The notes: generated by a model from the sequence alone, not told the origin. A stretch of DNA of 64,000 nucleotides from an uncultured Flavobacteriales bacterium (GCA_913054135.1 CAJXJK010000004.1:62001-126000), one strand, 5' to 3'; shown: positions 25,906-35,698, counted from the first letter of the stretch. Numbers and translations are program-made.

Positions 25906-26895
25906 TTATTTTAATACAGCCTTCGCCTCATTGACTAGATCTTCTTTATTAACAGATACCACGCCAACTTGTTCACAAACAAGGCCACCTGCGAGATTTG
26001 CCAATGTTGCCAAAGTTTTGGCTTCGAGACCTGACACTAAACATAGAGTAGCAACAGCAATGACTGTATCCCCTGCCCCTGAAACATCTGCTATTTGTCT
26101 TGGAAAGGCCGGAATAAAGTGATTCTTCTTTTCCTCATTGATATAAACTCCGTGTTCTGACAAGGTCACGAAAGCATAATCTGGATTCATCTCTTCACGA
26201 ATCATTTTGACAGCAGAAAGAAATGTATCTTTTTCATTCAAATCAATTTCTACCTCAGTACCTTCTCTCAACTCTTTGAGATTTGGCTTAAAGAGTGTCA
26301 CATTCTTATATGCCTTAAAATTCTCTTTTTTAGGATCTACCGTAGTAACTACACCAACTTCATTCGCAAACTCAATTGTTTTTGTGATAAGCTCGGCAGT
26401 GAGTAATCCCTTATTATAATCCTGAAAAATAATAGCATCTATTTGCTCTTTTTCGCAAAAATCTTTAATCTTTTCAAGCATTGCAAAAGTTGCCGAAGAT
26501 GATATAGGCTCTACTCTTTCGTGATCAACTCTTAACAACTGTTGATTGTTACCTATAATTCTTGTTTTGACTGTAGTAATTCTATCGTCAAACGGAATAA
26601 TACCTTTTGAAGTCATTTGAGCTTCGTTGATCAACTTCATGAAGAGATCAGCTTGCTCGTCTTTACCGATAACAGTGCAAATAATAGGTTCTGCTCCTAA
26701 CGCCTTTAAATTGAGAGCCACATTTGCTGCTCCTCCCAATCTACTGCTTCTTGTACCAAAGTTCACAACTGGCACAGGAGCCTCAGGAGACATCCTATCA
26801 ACAGTTCCTTCAATATAAGTATCAACCATTACGTCTCCTAAGACAATTATTCTTTTGCCTTCAAATGATTTGAATATGTTAGATACTGATGCCAT
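25906..26895 (-). CDS. hldA: D-glycero-beta-D-manno-heptose-7-phosphate kinase (PfkB family)
   Basis: The 329-residue PfkB kinase matches the kinase half of HldE (RfaE1), which phosphorylates heptose-7-phosphate on the way to ADP-heptose for LPS. Motifs include VLGDVMVDTYIEG, DRMSPEAPVPV, RLGGAANVALNL and the catalytic DVSGAGDTVIAVA (about residue 270). The nucleotidyltransferase half is absent, so that step must be encoded elsewhere. The ATG shares a base with the stop of the aminotransferase gene. It fits with the GT9 heptosyltransferase at 0.3-1.3 kb. Confidence 0.9.
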   Translation of the reverse strand: MASVSNIFKSFEGKRIIVLGDVMVDTYIEGTVDRMSPEAPVPVVNFGTRSSRLGGAANVALNLKALGAEPIICTVIGKDEQADLFMKLINEAQMTSKGIIPFDDRITTVKTRIIGNNQQLLRVDHERVEPISSSATFAMLEKIKDFCEKEQIDAIIFQDYNKGLLTAELITKTIEFANEVGVVTTVDPKKENFKAYKNVTLFKPNLKELREGTEVEIDLNEKDTFLSAVKMIREEMNPDYAFVTLSEHGVYINEEKKNHFIPAFPRQIADVSGAGDTVIAVATLCLVSGLEAKTLATLANLAGGLVCEQVGVVSVNKEDLVNEAKAVLK

Positions 26896-28088
26896 TATGA
26901 TAATTTATCTAACGCAATTTTTATTCTAGAAATTGCCTCAGTTAGTACTTCTTCTGAAGCTGCATATGAAATTCTAATACAATTAGGATCTCCAAACGCA
27001 ACACCTGTCACTAAAGCCACCAATGCTTCATCTAAAAGATACATTGATAAGTCAGTAGCTGTTTGAATAGTATGACCAGCATGTGATTTCCCGAAGAATG
27101 CTGTAATATCAGGGAACACATAAAACGCTCCTTCAGGAACATTTAATTTTACTCCTTCAATTTCTCCCAACTTCTCTAACACCAAGTCTCTTCTCTTATG
27201 AAAAGCTTCAACCATGAATTTTATCTCAGATGGATCAGCATCAACGGCTGCCTTAGCAGCTCTTTGAGAAATCGAACTGGTTCCTGAAGTAAACTGGCCT
27301 TGAATTTTATTACAAGCTTTTGCTATTTCAATTGGAGCTCCGATATAACCAACTCTGTATCCCGTCATGGCGAATGCTTTAGAAACGCCATTAATTGTAA
27401 TCGTTTGATTGTAAACTTTATCAAATGAAGCCAAACTAACATTCTTACCTACGAAGTTAATGTGCTCATAAATCTCATCAGAAATCACATAAAAATTCGG
27501 ATGCTCAGCAATCACGTCAGCTAGATCAGACAATTCTTGATGCGAATAAGCAGAACCAGTAGGATTACATGGATTGCTAAAAATCATCAGTTTGGTTTTA
27601 GGAGTAATAGCTGCTGATAATTGCGCAGCTGTCATCTTAAAATCTTGCTCTAGTGTAGCCTCAACCATCACTGGAGTAGCTCCTGACAATCTCACTTGCT
27701 CAACATAAGTCACCCAATACGGAACCGGAATAATAACCTCATCTCCCGGGTTCACAAGCGACATTACGACATTCATGATACTCTGTTTGGCTCCCGTAGA
27801 AACCACAATTTGATTAGGAGTATAATCCAAATCATTATCTCTTTTGAATTTTGCACAAATAGATTCTCTCAAATCTAAATATCCTGGAACAGGCATGTAC
27901 TTAGAGTAATTTTGATCAACACCTTCTTTAGCTGCCTTCTTAACGAAGTCAGGAGTGTTGAAATCAGGCTCTCCTAAACTTAATGAGATAATGTCTTTTC
28001 CTGCCGCCTTTAATTCGCGACTTTTTGATGCCATTGCAATCGTTGCCGATTCAGCTAAATTATTGACTTTGTCAGATATCATTGACAT
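26895..28088 (-). CDS. Pyridoxal-phosphate aminotransferase, aspartate aminotransferase type
   Basis: The class I/II aminotransferase has the expected elements: LSLGEPDFNTPDFV, GAKQSIMNVVMSLVNPGDEVIIP, SNPCNPTGSAYS, and the PLP lysine in NGVSKAFAMTGYRVGY (near residue 237). From ATG 28088 the product has 397 residues. An upstream TTG would add seven residues before it. The family acts mainly on aspartate/2-oxoglutarate, but specificity cannot be read. The downstream heptose kinase gene overlaps by one base. Confidence 0.92.
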   Translation of the reverse strand: MSMISDKVNNLAESATIAMASKSRELKAAGKDIISLSLGEPDFNTPDFVKKAAKEGVDQNYSKYMPVPGYLDLRESICAKFKRDNDLDYTPNQIVVSTGAKQSIMNVVMSLVNPGDEVIIPVPYWVTYVEQVRLSGATPVMVEATLEQDFKMTAAQLSAAITPKTKLMIFSNPCNPTGSAYSHQELSDLADVIAEHPNFYVISDEIYEHINFVGKNVSLASFDKVYNQTITINGVSKAFAMTGYRVGYIGAPIEIAKACNKIQGQFTSGTSSISQRAAKAAVDADPSEIKFMVEAFHKRRDLVLEKLGEIEGVKLNVPEGAFYVFPDITAFFGKSHAGHTIQTATDLSMYLLDEALVALVTGVAFGDPNCIRISYAASEEVLTEAISRIKIALDKLS

Positions 28089-28134
28089 AGATAAAAGGTT
28101 TTTATGCAAAGCTATTAAAAAATGATTCCTAGCC

Positions 28135-28596
28135 CTAAGAAATCATGTCCAAATCAGACATGTTCATTCCACTTTTTTGATATGGATATGCATTGAATGT
28201 TCCTGTCGCAATAGCCACCTTGTCTCCAGTAGCTTCATCAATTATTTCTCCCTGTGCAATTATGATTCTTTTACCATTTGAAATCACCTTTCCGATCCCA
28301 ATTAAAACATCTCCTTTTCGAGCTGGTTTTAAGTAATTAATCTTGAATTCAACCGTTGAAACTAAATTTCCTCGTTCAGAAGAAACGTAAAGAGCAGCTA
28401 ATCCAAGAATACCATCCATGTATGCCGATAAGACACCTCCATGAGCAGTTGTAGGCGTGGCTAAATGCTTGCCTTCAATAATAAGTTTATATCGAATTTC
28501 ATCTGCTTCAAACTTCACTAAATCAATGCCAATTAAATGACCAAACTGATTTGTTTGCTGATATATCTTAATTAGATTCTCTCTAATGTTCTCCAT
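28135..28596 (-). CDS. PaaI-type hotdog thioesterase
   Basis: The 153-residue product has the PaaI/4HBT pattern TTAHGGVLSAYMDGILGLAA (about residues 49-68), followed by STVEFKINYLKPARKGD. The Asp in the YMDG motif is the likely catalytic residue. It probably hydrolyses an acyl- or aryl-CoA in the cytoplasm. It is a different subfamily from the thioesterase at 1258. ATG 28596 gives the usual length. It is the gene upstream of the aminotransferase on the same strand, 46 bases away. Confidence 0.88.
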   Translation of the reverse strand: MENIRENLIKIYQQTNQFGHLIGIDLVKFEADEIRYKLIIEGKHLATPTTAHGGVLSAYMDGILGLAALYVSSERGNLVSTVEFKINYLKPARKGDVLIGIGKVISNGKRIIIAQGEIIDEATGDKVAIATGTFNAYPYQKSGMNMSDLDMIS

Positions 28597-28639
28597 GTTC
28601 TAAAGCTTGAGCTACAAATTTAATTGAAAGAAGTGAGCA

Positions 28640-29884
28640 TTAATAATCTCCTAACAGTTTTACTTTCTTCTCGTTTTCAATAACCATGTTGGCGGTCTTG
28701 TTAAAGTCAGTGATTTCGCCAGTAAAACAAACTTCTTTATCCATCAGATAAAGATGAGGTTGATAACTAAAATTGTGAATGTTTGATTCGAATATCGACA
28801 CTGAAAACACTTGATTTGGGAACTTCCTGTCCAAATTGATAAACACGTGTCCTTTTTCATGTTTTTTGGTACTCACAACCTTACCACAAACAGTATGCTT
28901 TCTTCCACTGTTAATCATGATGTGAATGGATTCAGTACTTAAAGTACCTTTAGGCAATCTCTTCTTTTCAAGCGGCAGGACATCTCCCTTTCGGTCTTCG
29001 GGCATCCACAATTGATAATCAAAAGAACTTTCAATCTCAGATTCTAATTGATCTTCTACCCCAGAAAACAGGTCATACCCTAACAAAGTTTCTGCACTAT
29101 CGATACTCACGGCATATGTTTCTAAAGGTTTCTCTATCAGCTCATTTGGCATAACATAGGCGATTCCCCTTTTGTTCTTAAGGTCAAACGCCACTTTCAC
29201 AAAAAGTTTAGGAATAGAAACTTTGTTAACTGATCTTGCGACTTTTTTAAGATCAGCTGAAAGTACTGGTGCTGTTACAACCGCTATGTGAACATTATTG
29301 GTTATTACATATTCTCTCAAATCGTTTTCTAATTCTGCCCATTTCTCACGATTAAAGTCTCCTAATTGAGGTGACATATTCGAGTAATAATAACTCTCAG
29401 ACAATGCAATCGGGCTCCAACGAAAATCAGCCGAAGGTGCTAAATGCCCTCTATCAAAACCGAAACCGTCATACTTATAAGAGCTGTCTGCTTTCATTGT
29501 CTTCAAAAAATAATCAACTTCTTGTGCCGTTCCAGTTTTAACTAGCTCATCTTCTCTAAAATCATTTGTTCTGGAGACATTCCCGTAAATAATGGCTGGC
29601 AAAATTAAATGCATAACCCAATTTGCTTGCTCGTGAGTTTCATTATAAGATAAAGCCAAGGCAGAATGTAGAATGGGTTCATCTTCCCCTTCTCCCTTAG
29701 GAAATTCTAGGGTATTCATCTCATTCATGATCCAATTGAATCTCTCTTTCTCCAGCTGATTTACCAAGTCTGATTCTATTTCTGCCAAAGAATCCAATTT
29801 ACTATAAATGATATCAAATTGGCGCCCATTAGCCTGTCCATAAGAATAGCCTGTAAAGAGCATTAAGAGAGTTAATAATTTCAT
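28640..29884 (-). CDS. Secreted DNA/RNA non-specific endonuclease with a C-terminal OB-like domain
   Basis: A short signal peptide (MKLLTLLMLFTGYSYGQ) is followed by a helical region. The NUC1-type nuclease domain carries the catalytic motif GFDRGHLAPSADF (about residues 140-152) and NMSPQLGDFNREKW, with the metal-binding Asn. These nucleases cut DNA and RNA outside the cytoplasm. The final 100 residues (HTVCGKVVSTKKHEKGHVFI and EVCFTGEIT) look like an OB fold and may help bind nucleic acid. The 414-residue length exceeds a bare NUC1 domain. Confidence 0.85.
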   Translation of the reverse strand: MKLLTLLMLFTGYSYGQANGRQFDIIYSKLDSLAEIESDLVNQLEKERFNWIMNEMNTLEFPKGEGEDEPILHSALALSYNETHEQANWVMHLILPAIIYGNVSRTNDFREDELVKTGTAQEVDYFLKTMKADSSYKYDGFGFDRGHLAPSADFRWSPIALSESYYYSNMSPQLGDFNREKWAELENDLREYVITNNVHIAVVTAPVLSADLKKVARSVNKVSIPKLFVKVAFDLKNKRGIAYVMPNELIEKPLETYAVSIDSAETLLGYDLFSGVEDQLESEIESSFDYQLWMPEDRKGDVLPLEKKRLPKGTLSTESIHIMINSGRKHTVCGKVVSTKKHEKGHVFINLDRKFPNQVFSVSIFESNIHNFSYQPHLYLMDKEVCFTGEITDFNKTANMVIENEKKVKLLGDY

Positions 29885-30001
29885 TCAATAATGTTTAATG
29901 TAAAGATACCGATAATGCAAAGGCTATACCGAAAATGAAGAAGGATTTCGATTAGTGTTCTGAATTAAACGACAAGAAACCTAAAGGTGAATTTTAATCA
30001 T

Positions 30002-30034
30002 AAAAAAAGCACCAGCCAAATTGACCAGTGCTTT
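30002..30034 (-). terminator. Terminator after tRNA-Gly
   Basis: On the minus strand AAAGCAC and GTGCTTT form a stem directly after the tRNA 3' end, followed by a run of T residues. The loop is long with weak inner pairing. Confidence 0.65.
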
Positions 30035-30035
30035 G

Positions 30036-30108
30036 AGCGGGAGACGAGACTCAAACTCGCGACCCTCAGCTTGGAAGGCTGACGCTCTATCAACTGAGCT
30101 ACTCCCGC
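30036..30108 (-). tRNA. tRNA-Gly (anticodon TCC)
   Basis: The acceptor stem GCGGGAG/CTCCCGC is perfect. The anticodon loop CTTCCAA gives TCC for glycine. D and T arms are normal and CCA is not encoded. It is 73 bases long. Confidence 0.96.
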
Positions 30109-30153
30109 TTATTTTTTTGTTATCATTGATAACGGTACAAAGATATAAATTAC

Positions 30154-31626
30154 TTAAAACCGTGCACCAATAGAGAATAAAATTTGAGAATTATTTATTG
30201 ATATATTCGCTAAGCTCCCGTTAATTGTAGGATCGTACGCATAATAATCTTCATTTCTGCTCTGCATGACATATGCAAGATCAAGATAAATGATTCCGAA
30301 ATTGTATCCAGCACCAAGTGTATAAAACCTTGTTGGTGAGAGGTTATTGCCACTTGTACTTTTATAAGGCGAGCCATATTGAGCAAAACCTAGCCTACCA
30401 TAAAGTTGTTTTGTAAACCTACCTTCTACTCCAATTTTTAAATTCAAGACTGAACGGTAAATATTATCAATTTGAGCATTTTCATCATTGAAACTGTAAG
30501 GTGAGTTCGTCAAAGGTTTATCCGAAAGTTTAGCATGAGAATAATCAACAAACTCAACCTCAGCTCCCACCGAACCGAACTTTTTGATAACTGCTGCGGC
30601 CGAAACATTCGCCTTGAAAGGTGTTCTGATATTGTATTTATAAGAGCCAGTTGGAACATTTGTCGGATCAATAAACTTTTGTCCTTCATCTGTATCAGTG
30701 GTCATATTATTCATCCAAAAATCTTGCATCATCATCCATGTTGGCGTTTCAATTGCCGCGCCAATTCTTAATTGCTCAATAGGAGTATAAATAGCTCCAA
30801 TTCTTGCATTGAATCCATTCCCTGTTATATCCAAGCTTCCTGTATAGTTAATTCCTTGAATCCAAAGAGCGCTATCAGTGAATGATTCTGCATGAGTAAA
30901 TTCTTCAGAATATTTTATCCTTTGATAATTAAATGAAGCTCCTAACATTAATTTATTGGCATAATTACCACTTAATGTCAATACATTATACTCTGTGATT
31001 CCACCTGTGCGATTGATAGTTCTATCATGCACTGCTTTACCCGAAGTAAAATCAGTTGTATAAGTGTTGTTTGGTCCAGGATCAATTGCATATGTATCAT
31101 AAGCTAATCCAGCTGTGAAAGGGTGCCAATTATAAATATTAGACTCTGAAGTCCCTTCAGCTTCTTGAATAAAAGAATGTAGAACTGAAGAATCTGCATC
31201 TCCCTGATAAGCGTAGTCTTGATTAAAAGACTTAATTCTACTCATTCCAATTCCTATTTGGACACTATACCAATTCTTAAATTTATTCGGATTCAATTCA
31301 TAAGCCTTCACATATGATATGTTGCTCCAATTATACTTTGCTATCAAATCTTTTCTGGCATTGCCATAAAAATCAGATGTCATTGAATTGATTTCGAGAT
31401 TCTGTGTGATTGAGAAATTACTTTTCGTCATTCTTCCTAATCCTGCTGGATTTTGAGATGCATTTGAAAAGTCTCCTCCAAGAGCAGATAACGCTCCCGC
31501 AGTCCCCTGGTTTCTAGCTGTTCCTCCGAAAAAAGTTTGGCTATAACGCAAGGCATCTTCTTCATTTTGGGCAAAGCTTGTTGCTCCACAAAAAATGGCA
31601 ACGAGTATTAAAGAAAGAACTTTCAT
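30154..31626 (-). CDS. Outer membrane protein of the OmpP1/FadL/TodX type
   Basis: The 490-residue product has a signal peptide ending TSFAQ. The N-terminal hatch region reads GGTARNQGTAGALSALGGDFSNASQNPAGLG, where the NPAG motif is typical of FadL-like transporters for hydrophobic compounds. The remainder is beta-rich and ends FSIGARF with a terminal Phe. It lies two bases after the upstream Asn/Tyr/Gly-rich lipoprotein gene, on the same strand, so they are one operon. Ligand is unknown. Confidence 0.85.
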   Translation of the reverse strand: MKVLSLILVAIFCGATSFAQNEEDALRYSQTFFGGTARNQGTAGALSALGGDFSNASQNPAGLGRMTKSNFSITQNLEINSMTSDFYGNARKDLIAKYNWSNISYVKAYELNPNKFKNWYSVQIGIGMSRIKSFNQDYAYQGDADSSVLHSFIQEAEGTSESNIYNWHPFTAGLAYDTYAIDPGPNNTYTTDFTSGKAVHDRTINRTGGITEYNVLTLSGNYANKLMLGASFNYQRIKYSEEFTHAESFTDSALWIQGINYTGSLDITGNGFNARIGAIYTPIEQLRIGAAIETPTWMMMQDFWMNNMTTDTDEGQKFIDPTNVPTGSYKYNIRTPFKANVSAAAVIKKFGSVGAEVEFVDYSHAKLSDKPLTNSPYSFNDENAQIDNIYRSVLNLKIGVEGRFTKQLYGRLGFAQYGSPYKSTSGNNLSPTRFYTLGAGYNFGIIYLDLAYVMQSRNEDYYAYDPTINGSLANISINNSQILFSIGARF

Positions 31627-31628
31627 GA

Positions 31629-33173
31629 CTATCTTCTTCTTGATGTTCCTGAATTATTACTTCCTGAAGATCCACTAGTATTTCTTGAGCTACCAGAGTT
31701 GGTTGTTCTAGTTGTACCTGTGTTTCTTGACGCCCCTGAATTGGTCGTTCTGCTTGATCCTGAATTATAAGACCCACTATTCGTATTCCTTCTACTATTC
31801 GTATTTGAATTAGAAGTACCGCTTGAATAAGTCCCAGTATTAGAAGGACGCGTGTAAGTATTATTATTATTAGATGAAGAGTTCGTTGATGTTGAATTAC
31901 CGTTATACTTATTAGGGTTGGTATATCTTGGAGAATTCGAAGTTGTCCCTGAGGTATAAGTGGTATTGCTATTTCCAGAAGAATATGAACTATTTGGGTT
32001 CGTTCTAGAAGTACCTCCATTTGAAGAAGAAGAGTTATTACTCAAACTACCTGTCGAGAATTGATTGTTTGCCGGTCTACCTTTTGAAGATGGATTATTT
32101 GAAACAAAGTCATTTGAACTCAAGCCATTTGTTGTTGTCGTTGCTGTAGAATTAGGTTTCGTAGGTCCATCATGATAATTTGAACTTGTATTCACAGGAT
32201 TTGATGTTCCGCTAAAAGAGTTTGTTGAAACTGGTTTACCTCCGGTTTGATTTGAAGGATGAGCATTTGAACTCGTGTAAGTTGGGAAGGGCGAAGATGC
32301 TACTTCGTGATCCTTTACTGTATGCGCATAGTTAGTATTGTTTTGTGAAGTTGAACCATTATTTGTTCCCCCTCTGTGACCGTAATGATGATTTGAACCG
32401 CCACCAGGGTTGTTGTCATTAGAAGATCCATTATTGGCAGAGACATTAGACCCAGTGTTCCAGCCCCAACCTAGACCGCCCCATCCAGCTCCATAACCAT
32501 TTCCGTACCCGTATCCTCCATTGTAAGGTGAATTCCAACCGTACCAATTGTTATTATAGCCGTTTCCGTACCATCCATTATTGTAACCGTTTCCATAACC
32601 ATTTCCGTACCATCCGTTATTATAACCATTTCCGTAACCGTATCCATTTGCATAGTACCCATTATTATAGCAACCGTTATTAGGTGCGCCGTAATAATTA
32701 TTGTTACCGTAATATCCATTATAATAATTGTTACCGTAATAATTGTTTTGAGGACGTGTATGCCAGCAACTACCAGAGTTTTGATATGTCATACACCAAT
32801 ATTGGCAAGAACCATAGTATCCACCTGTGTATGAATTGTTATAGTAGTTATTATTGTTACAATTATTGTTAGCATAAGCTGAACCTCCATAATTGCTGTA
32901 ATTGTTACCGTGATTGTGATTGTGGTTGCTGTTATTGGAACCATAGTAAGAAGGATTACCTCCTAAACTTTTATTATCGTATCGGCTAGAATCAACCTCT
33001 ACATCATAAATATCTTCTTGGTTTTTAATGTAATCTGAATAACCAGATTCTTCATTAACATCTACCAAAGCAGGAGCTTCGGCTTGGTCGTAAGCGTCAT
33101 CAAATATTTCTGATGTCTGAGAACAAGACATGAGAAAAGTCAAAGGCGCGATCAATAATATTGACTTTTTCAT
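31629..33173 (-). CDS. Low-complexity Asn/Tyr/Gly/Ser-rich lipoprotein
   Basis: A lipoprotein signal (MKKSILLIAPLTFLMSC) is followed by about 70 acidic residues. About 220 residues rich in Asn, Gly, Tyr and Trp come next, with near-repeats such as NGYNNGWYGNGYGNG, then about 230 residues of Ser, Asn, Thr and Gly ending SRR. One segment holds four Cys (YGSCQYWCMTYQNSGSCWH and a nearby GCY). Related genes precede OmpP1-type barrels in several Bacteroidota. A surface or adhesive role is plausible but unproven. Confidence 0.75.
   Translation of the reverse strand: MKKSILLIAPLTFLMSCSQTSEIFDDAYDQAEAPALVDVNEESGYSDYIKNQEDIYDVEVDSSRYDNKSLGGNPSYYGSNNSNHNHNHGNNYSNYGGSAYANNNCNNNNYYNNSYTGGYYGSCQYWCMTYQNSGSCWHTRPQNNYYGNNYYNGYYGNNNYYGAPNNGCYNNGYYANGYGYGNGYNNGWYGNGYGNGYNNGWYGNGYNNNWYGWNSPYNGGYGYGNGYGAGWGGLGWGWNTGSNVSANNGSSNDNNPGGGSNHHYGHRGGTNNGSTSQNNTNYAHTVKDHEVASSPFPTYTSSNAHPSNQTGGKPVSTNSFSGTSNPVNTSSNYHDGPTKPNSTATTTTNGLSSNDFVSNNPSSKGRPANNQFSTGSLSNNSSSSNGGTSRTNPNSSYSSGNSNTTYTSGTTSNSPRYTNPNKYNGNSTSTNSSSNNNNTYTRPSNTGTYSSGTSNSNTNSRRNTNSGSYNSGSSRTTNSGASRNTGTTRTTNSGSSRNTSGSSGSNNSGTSRRR
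32515..32660. repeat. Imperfect coding tandem repeat in the low-complexity lipoprotein gene
   Basis: Units related to ccgtttccgtaccatccatt recur several times. They encode copies of NGYNNGWYG on the minus strand. The unit length varies. It is part of the reading frame, not a CRISPR array. Confidence 0.6.
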
Positions 33174-33215
33174 AAGTGGATTATATTAAGTAGAAAGGCT
33201 TTTGGTTTTTCTTTC

Positions 33216-33223
33216 TACATTTG
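33216..33223 (+). promoter_or_regulatory. -7 element TACATTTG before proS
   Basis: TACATTTG fits TAnnTTTG and ends 35 bases before the proS ATG. No correctly spaced TTG is visible. Confidence 0.5.
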
Positions 33224-33258
33224 TTTTCAATTGAAAAGTTACAAATATTATACCAAAA

Positions 33259-34734
33259 ATGGCAGAAAAAATCACAAAACGTGAAATAGATTATTCTAAA
33301 TGGTATTTAGACATTATCAAAGTAGCCGATTTAGCAGAGCACTCGGACGTTAAAGGCTGTATGGTGATTAAACCATATGGGTTTGCAATATGGGAAAAAA
33401 TCAAAGATCAACTTGATAAAATGTTCAAAGAAACAGGGCATCAAAATGCTTATTTCCCAATCTTCGTTCCCAAAAGTTTATTCGAAGCTGAAGAAAAAAA
33501 TGCAGAAGGATTTGCAAAAGAATGTGCAGTAGTTACTCACCACCGTTTGATGAATGATCCTGAAAATCCAGGAAAGTTAAAAGTTGACCCTGCTGCTAAA
33601 TTGACTGAAGAATTGGTTGTAAGACCTACTTCTGAAGCTATTATTTGGAGTACTTACAAAAAGTGGATTCAATCATATAGAGATTTACCAATACTAATTA
33701 ACCAATGGGCAAATGTTGTTCGTTGGGAAATGAGAACAAGGTTGTTTTTAAGAACTGCCGAGTTTTTATGGCAAGAAGGTCATACTGCTCACGCTACAAA
33801 AGCTGAAGCTATTGAAGAGACTGAGAAAATGAATAATGTTTACGCAACATTCACGCAAGACTTCATGGCCATGCCAGTTATACAAGGTTTGAAAACTGAA
33901 AGTGAGAGATTTGCAGGAGCAGATGAAACTTACTGTATTGAAGCAATGATGCAAGATGGAAAGGCTCTACAAGCTGGAACATCACACTTTTTAGGACAGA
34001 ATTTTGCTAAGGCGTTTGACGTGAAATTTGCCAATAAAGAAGGCCAACAAGATTACGTTTGGGCCACCTCATGGGGAGTATCAACTAGATTAATGGGAGC
34101 ATTAATAATGACTCACTCAGATGATTTGGGCCTTGTTCTTCCTCCGAAATTAGCACCAATTCATGTTGCGATTGTTCCAATTTATAGAGAAGACTCTCAA
34201 TTAGAAGAGATTCAAGAAAAACTTAAATCAACAATTGACGAATTAAGAGCCAAAGGGATTACAGTTAAGTTTGATGACGATAACAATAGAAAGCCGGGAT
34301 GGAAATTTGCTGAATACGAAGCGAAAGGTGTTCCGGTTAGATTAGCTATTGGGCCAAGAGATTTAGAGGCCGGAAATATAGAAGTTGCTAGAAGAGACAC
34401 TCAAGAAAAGCAGACTATTAGTATTGAAAGCTGTGCTGATCATGTTGTTGCATTGCTTGATGAGATTCAAGATAATTTACATAAGAGAGCTCTTGACTTC
34501 AGAGAGAAAAACATTCAAAAAATTGATTCTTATGAAGACTTCAAATCAAAAATTGACGGAGGTGGATTCTTTTTAGCACATTGGGACGGAACAGCAGAAA
34601 CTGAGGAAAAAGTTAAACAAGAAACAAAAGCTACAATTCGTTGTTTACCATTAGATGGAGAGAAAGAAGAAGGTAAGTGTATGGTGACAGGCGCCCCTTC
34701 AAAACAAAGAGTAATATTCGCAAAAGCATATTAA
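33259..34734 (+). CDS. proS: Prolyl-tRNA synthetase, archaeal/eukaryotic-like type
   Basis: The 491-residue class II synthetase charges tRNA-Pro. Motifs include KPYGFAIWE at motif 1, [42 protein letters not shown] at motif 2, and [15 protein letters not shown] at motif 3. The short length without the editing insertion is the ProS type 3 pattern common in Bacteroidota. The C-terminal domain ends in AKAY. A Cys pair near the end ([18 protein letters not shown]) matches the zinc-site remnant of this type. It is followed after one base by a conserved hypothetical gene. Confidence 0.97.
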   Translation: MAEKITKREIDYSKWYLDIIKVADLAEHSDVKGCMVIKPYGFAIWEKIKDQLDKMFKETGHQNAYFPIFVPKSLFEAEEKNAEGFAKECAVVTHHRLMNDPENPGKLKVDPAAKLTEELVVRPTSEAIIWSTYKKWIQSYRDLPILINQWANVVRWEMRTRLFLRTAEFLWQEGHTAHATKAEAIEETEKMNNVYATFTQDFMAMPVIQGLKTESERFAGADETYCIEAMMQDGKALQAGTSHFLGQNFAKAFDVKFANKEGQQDYVWATSWGVSTRLMGALIMTHSDDLGLVLPPKLAPIHVAIVPIYREDSQLEEIQEKLKSTIDELRAKGITVKFDDDNNRKPGWKFAEYEAKGVPVRLAIGPRDLEAGNIEVARRDTQEKQTISIESCADHVVALLDEIQDNLHKRALDFREKNIQKIDSYEDFKSKIDGGGFFLAHWDGTAETEEKVKQETKATIRCLPLDGEKEEGKCMVTGAPSKQRVIFAKAY

Positions 34735-34735
34735 G

Positions 34736-35422
34736 ATGAGCAAAGAAGAAGGAAAAAAAGTATTGGTTGAATTACTGAAGTCAAAATCTGGACACAAACA
34801 AGATGTATTCAGAAATATAAAAGAACAGTTCGCAATTTTCAAAGAAGAGCTTCAAGATTGTGTATCAAAGCTAAGAGCTTCATTAGATGACGACAGAATT
34901 AGACTTAAGTACACTGATAAGGGAGATTCTGAAGCACATTTAGCGATTGGTTCAGATGTTTTGGTATTTCATATGCATTCAAATGTTTTCAAATTGGCTC
35001 CGAATGATTTTGCTACTCAGACTTCTTATGTGATGAATAATCCAAAAAACGCATATTGTGGTGTCATTAACGTTTATGATTTTTTAGCTGATTCTTATGA
35101 GTATAACAGACATCATGATGTCGGATACATGATTTGCAGAATTTTCATCAATGCTGAGAACCATTTCAAAGTAGAAGGTAAAGGACAATTAGGTTTTATT
35201 TATCAGAACTTCATGAATCAAGTTTTAAATGCAGATGTGATTGAAGAAATTATTCTAAGAATTGGAATTTACTCATTAGAGTTTGACCTCTTGACTCCAC
35301 CGTACCAGGTAGTTAGCAAAGTTTCAGTGGGAGAACTGCAAACATTAAGCAGTAACTCAAAATTGAAGACAGGAAAACGATTAGGTTTTCAGTTCCAGAC
35401 TGATACGGATATTCAAGGATAA
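34736..35422 (+). CDS. Conserved hypothetical cytoplasmic protein
   Basis: The 228-residue protein has no signal or membrane segment. It opens with a lysine- and glutamate-rich helix (SKEEGKKVLVELLKSKSGHK). A mixed alpha/beta domain follows with SDVLVFHMHSNVF, YVMNNPKNAYCGVINVYDFLADSYEYNR, and VGYMICRIFINAENHF. The ATG is one base after the proS stop, so co-translation with proS is likely. A role in translation is possible from position alone. No family function is known to me. Confidence 0.85.
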   Translation: MSKEEGKKVLVELLKSKSGHKQDVFRNIKEQFAIFKEELQDCVSKLRASLDDDRIRLKYTDKGDSEAHLAIGSDVLVFHMHSNVFKLAPNDFATQTSYVMNNPKNAYCGVINVYDFLADSYEYNRHHDVGYMICRIFINAENHFKVEGKGQLGFIYQNFMNQVLNADVIEEIILRIGIYSLEFDLLTPPYQVVSKVSVGELQTLSSNSKLKTGKRLGFQFQTDTDIQG

Positions 35423-35449
35423 ATTGGATTAAAAAATCTTTGTTTTTTC

Positions 35450-35479
35450 TTGCTATAAAATTTTTTAGCGGTATATTTG
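35450..35479 (+). promoter_or_regulatory. Full promoter for tRNA-Glu: TTG, 19 bases, TATATTTG
   Basis: TTG at 35450-35452 and TATATTTG at 35472-35479, with a 19-base spacer, match the Bacteroidota housekeeping promoter very well. The tRNA begins 43 bases downstream. Confidence 0.75.
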
Positions 35480-35521
35480 CACTCCTTTTTGGCGAATAAT
35501 ACATTGATTTTTCACCAAAAC

Positions 35522-35593
35522 GGCCCATTCGTCTAGTGGTTAGGACGCCAGGTTTTCATCCTGGAAACAGGAGTTCGATTCTCCTATGGGCTA
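35522..35593 (+). tRNA. tRNA-Glu (anticodon TTC)
   Basis: The acceptor stem GGCCCAT/ATGGGCT closes with one G-T pair. The anticodon stem-loop CCAGG-TTTTCAT-CCTGG gives TTC for glutamate. It is 72 bases long with no encoded CCA. Confidence 0.95.
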
Positions 35594-35698
35594 CAATTAG
35601 AAATTTAACCGAGTGAAATTGAAAACACAAATTTCGATTAAACTCAAAAAATGGTAATTCTAATGAATTACTGAATTGAAGAGAAATAAATAAGGATT

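Noticed and set aside
31562-32020. Open frame on the minus strand rich in Ile, Leu and Gln
   Set aside because: It is an alternate frame of the low-complexity lipoprotein gene. Its composition follows from the codon bias of the Asn/Ser-rich frame.
32515-32760. Repeated units that resemble a CRISPR array
   Set aside because: The units are irregular, have no constant spacer size, and lie in frame within a lipoprotein gene, where they encode Asn/Gly/Tyr/Trp repeats. No cas gene is present.
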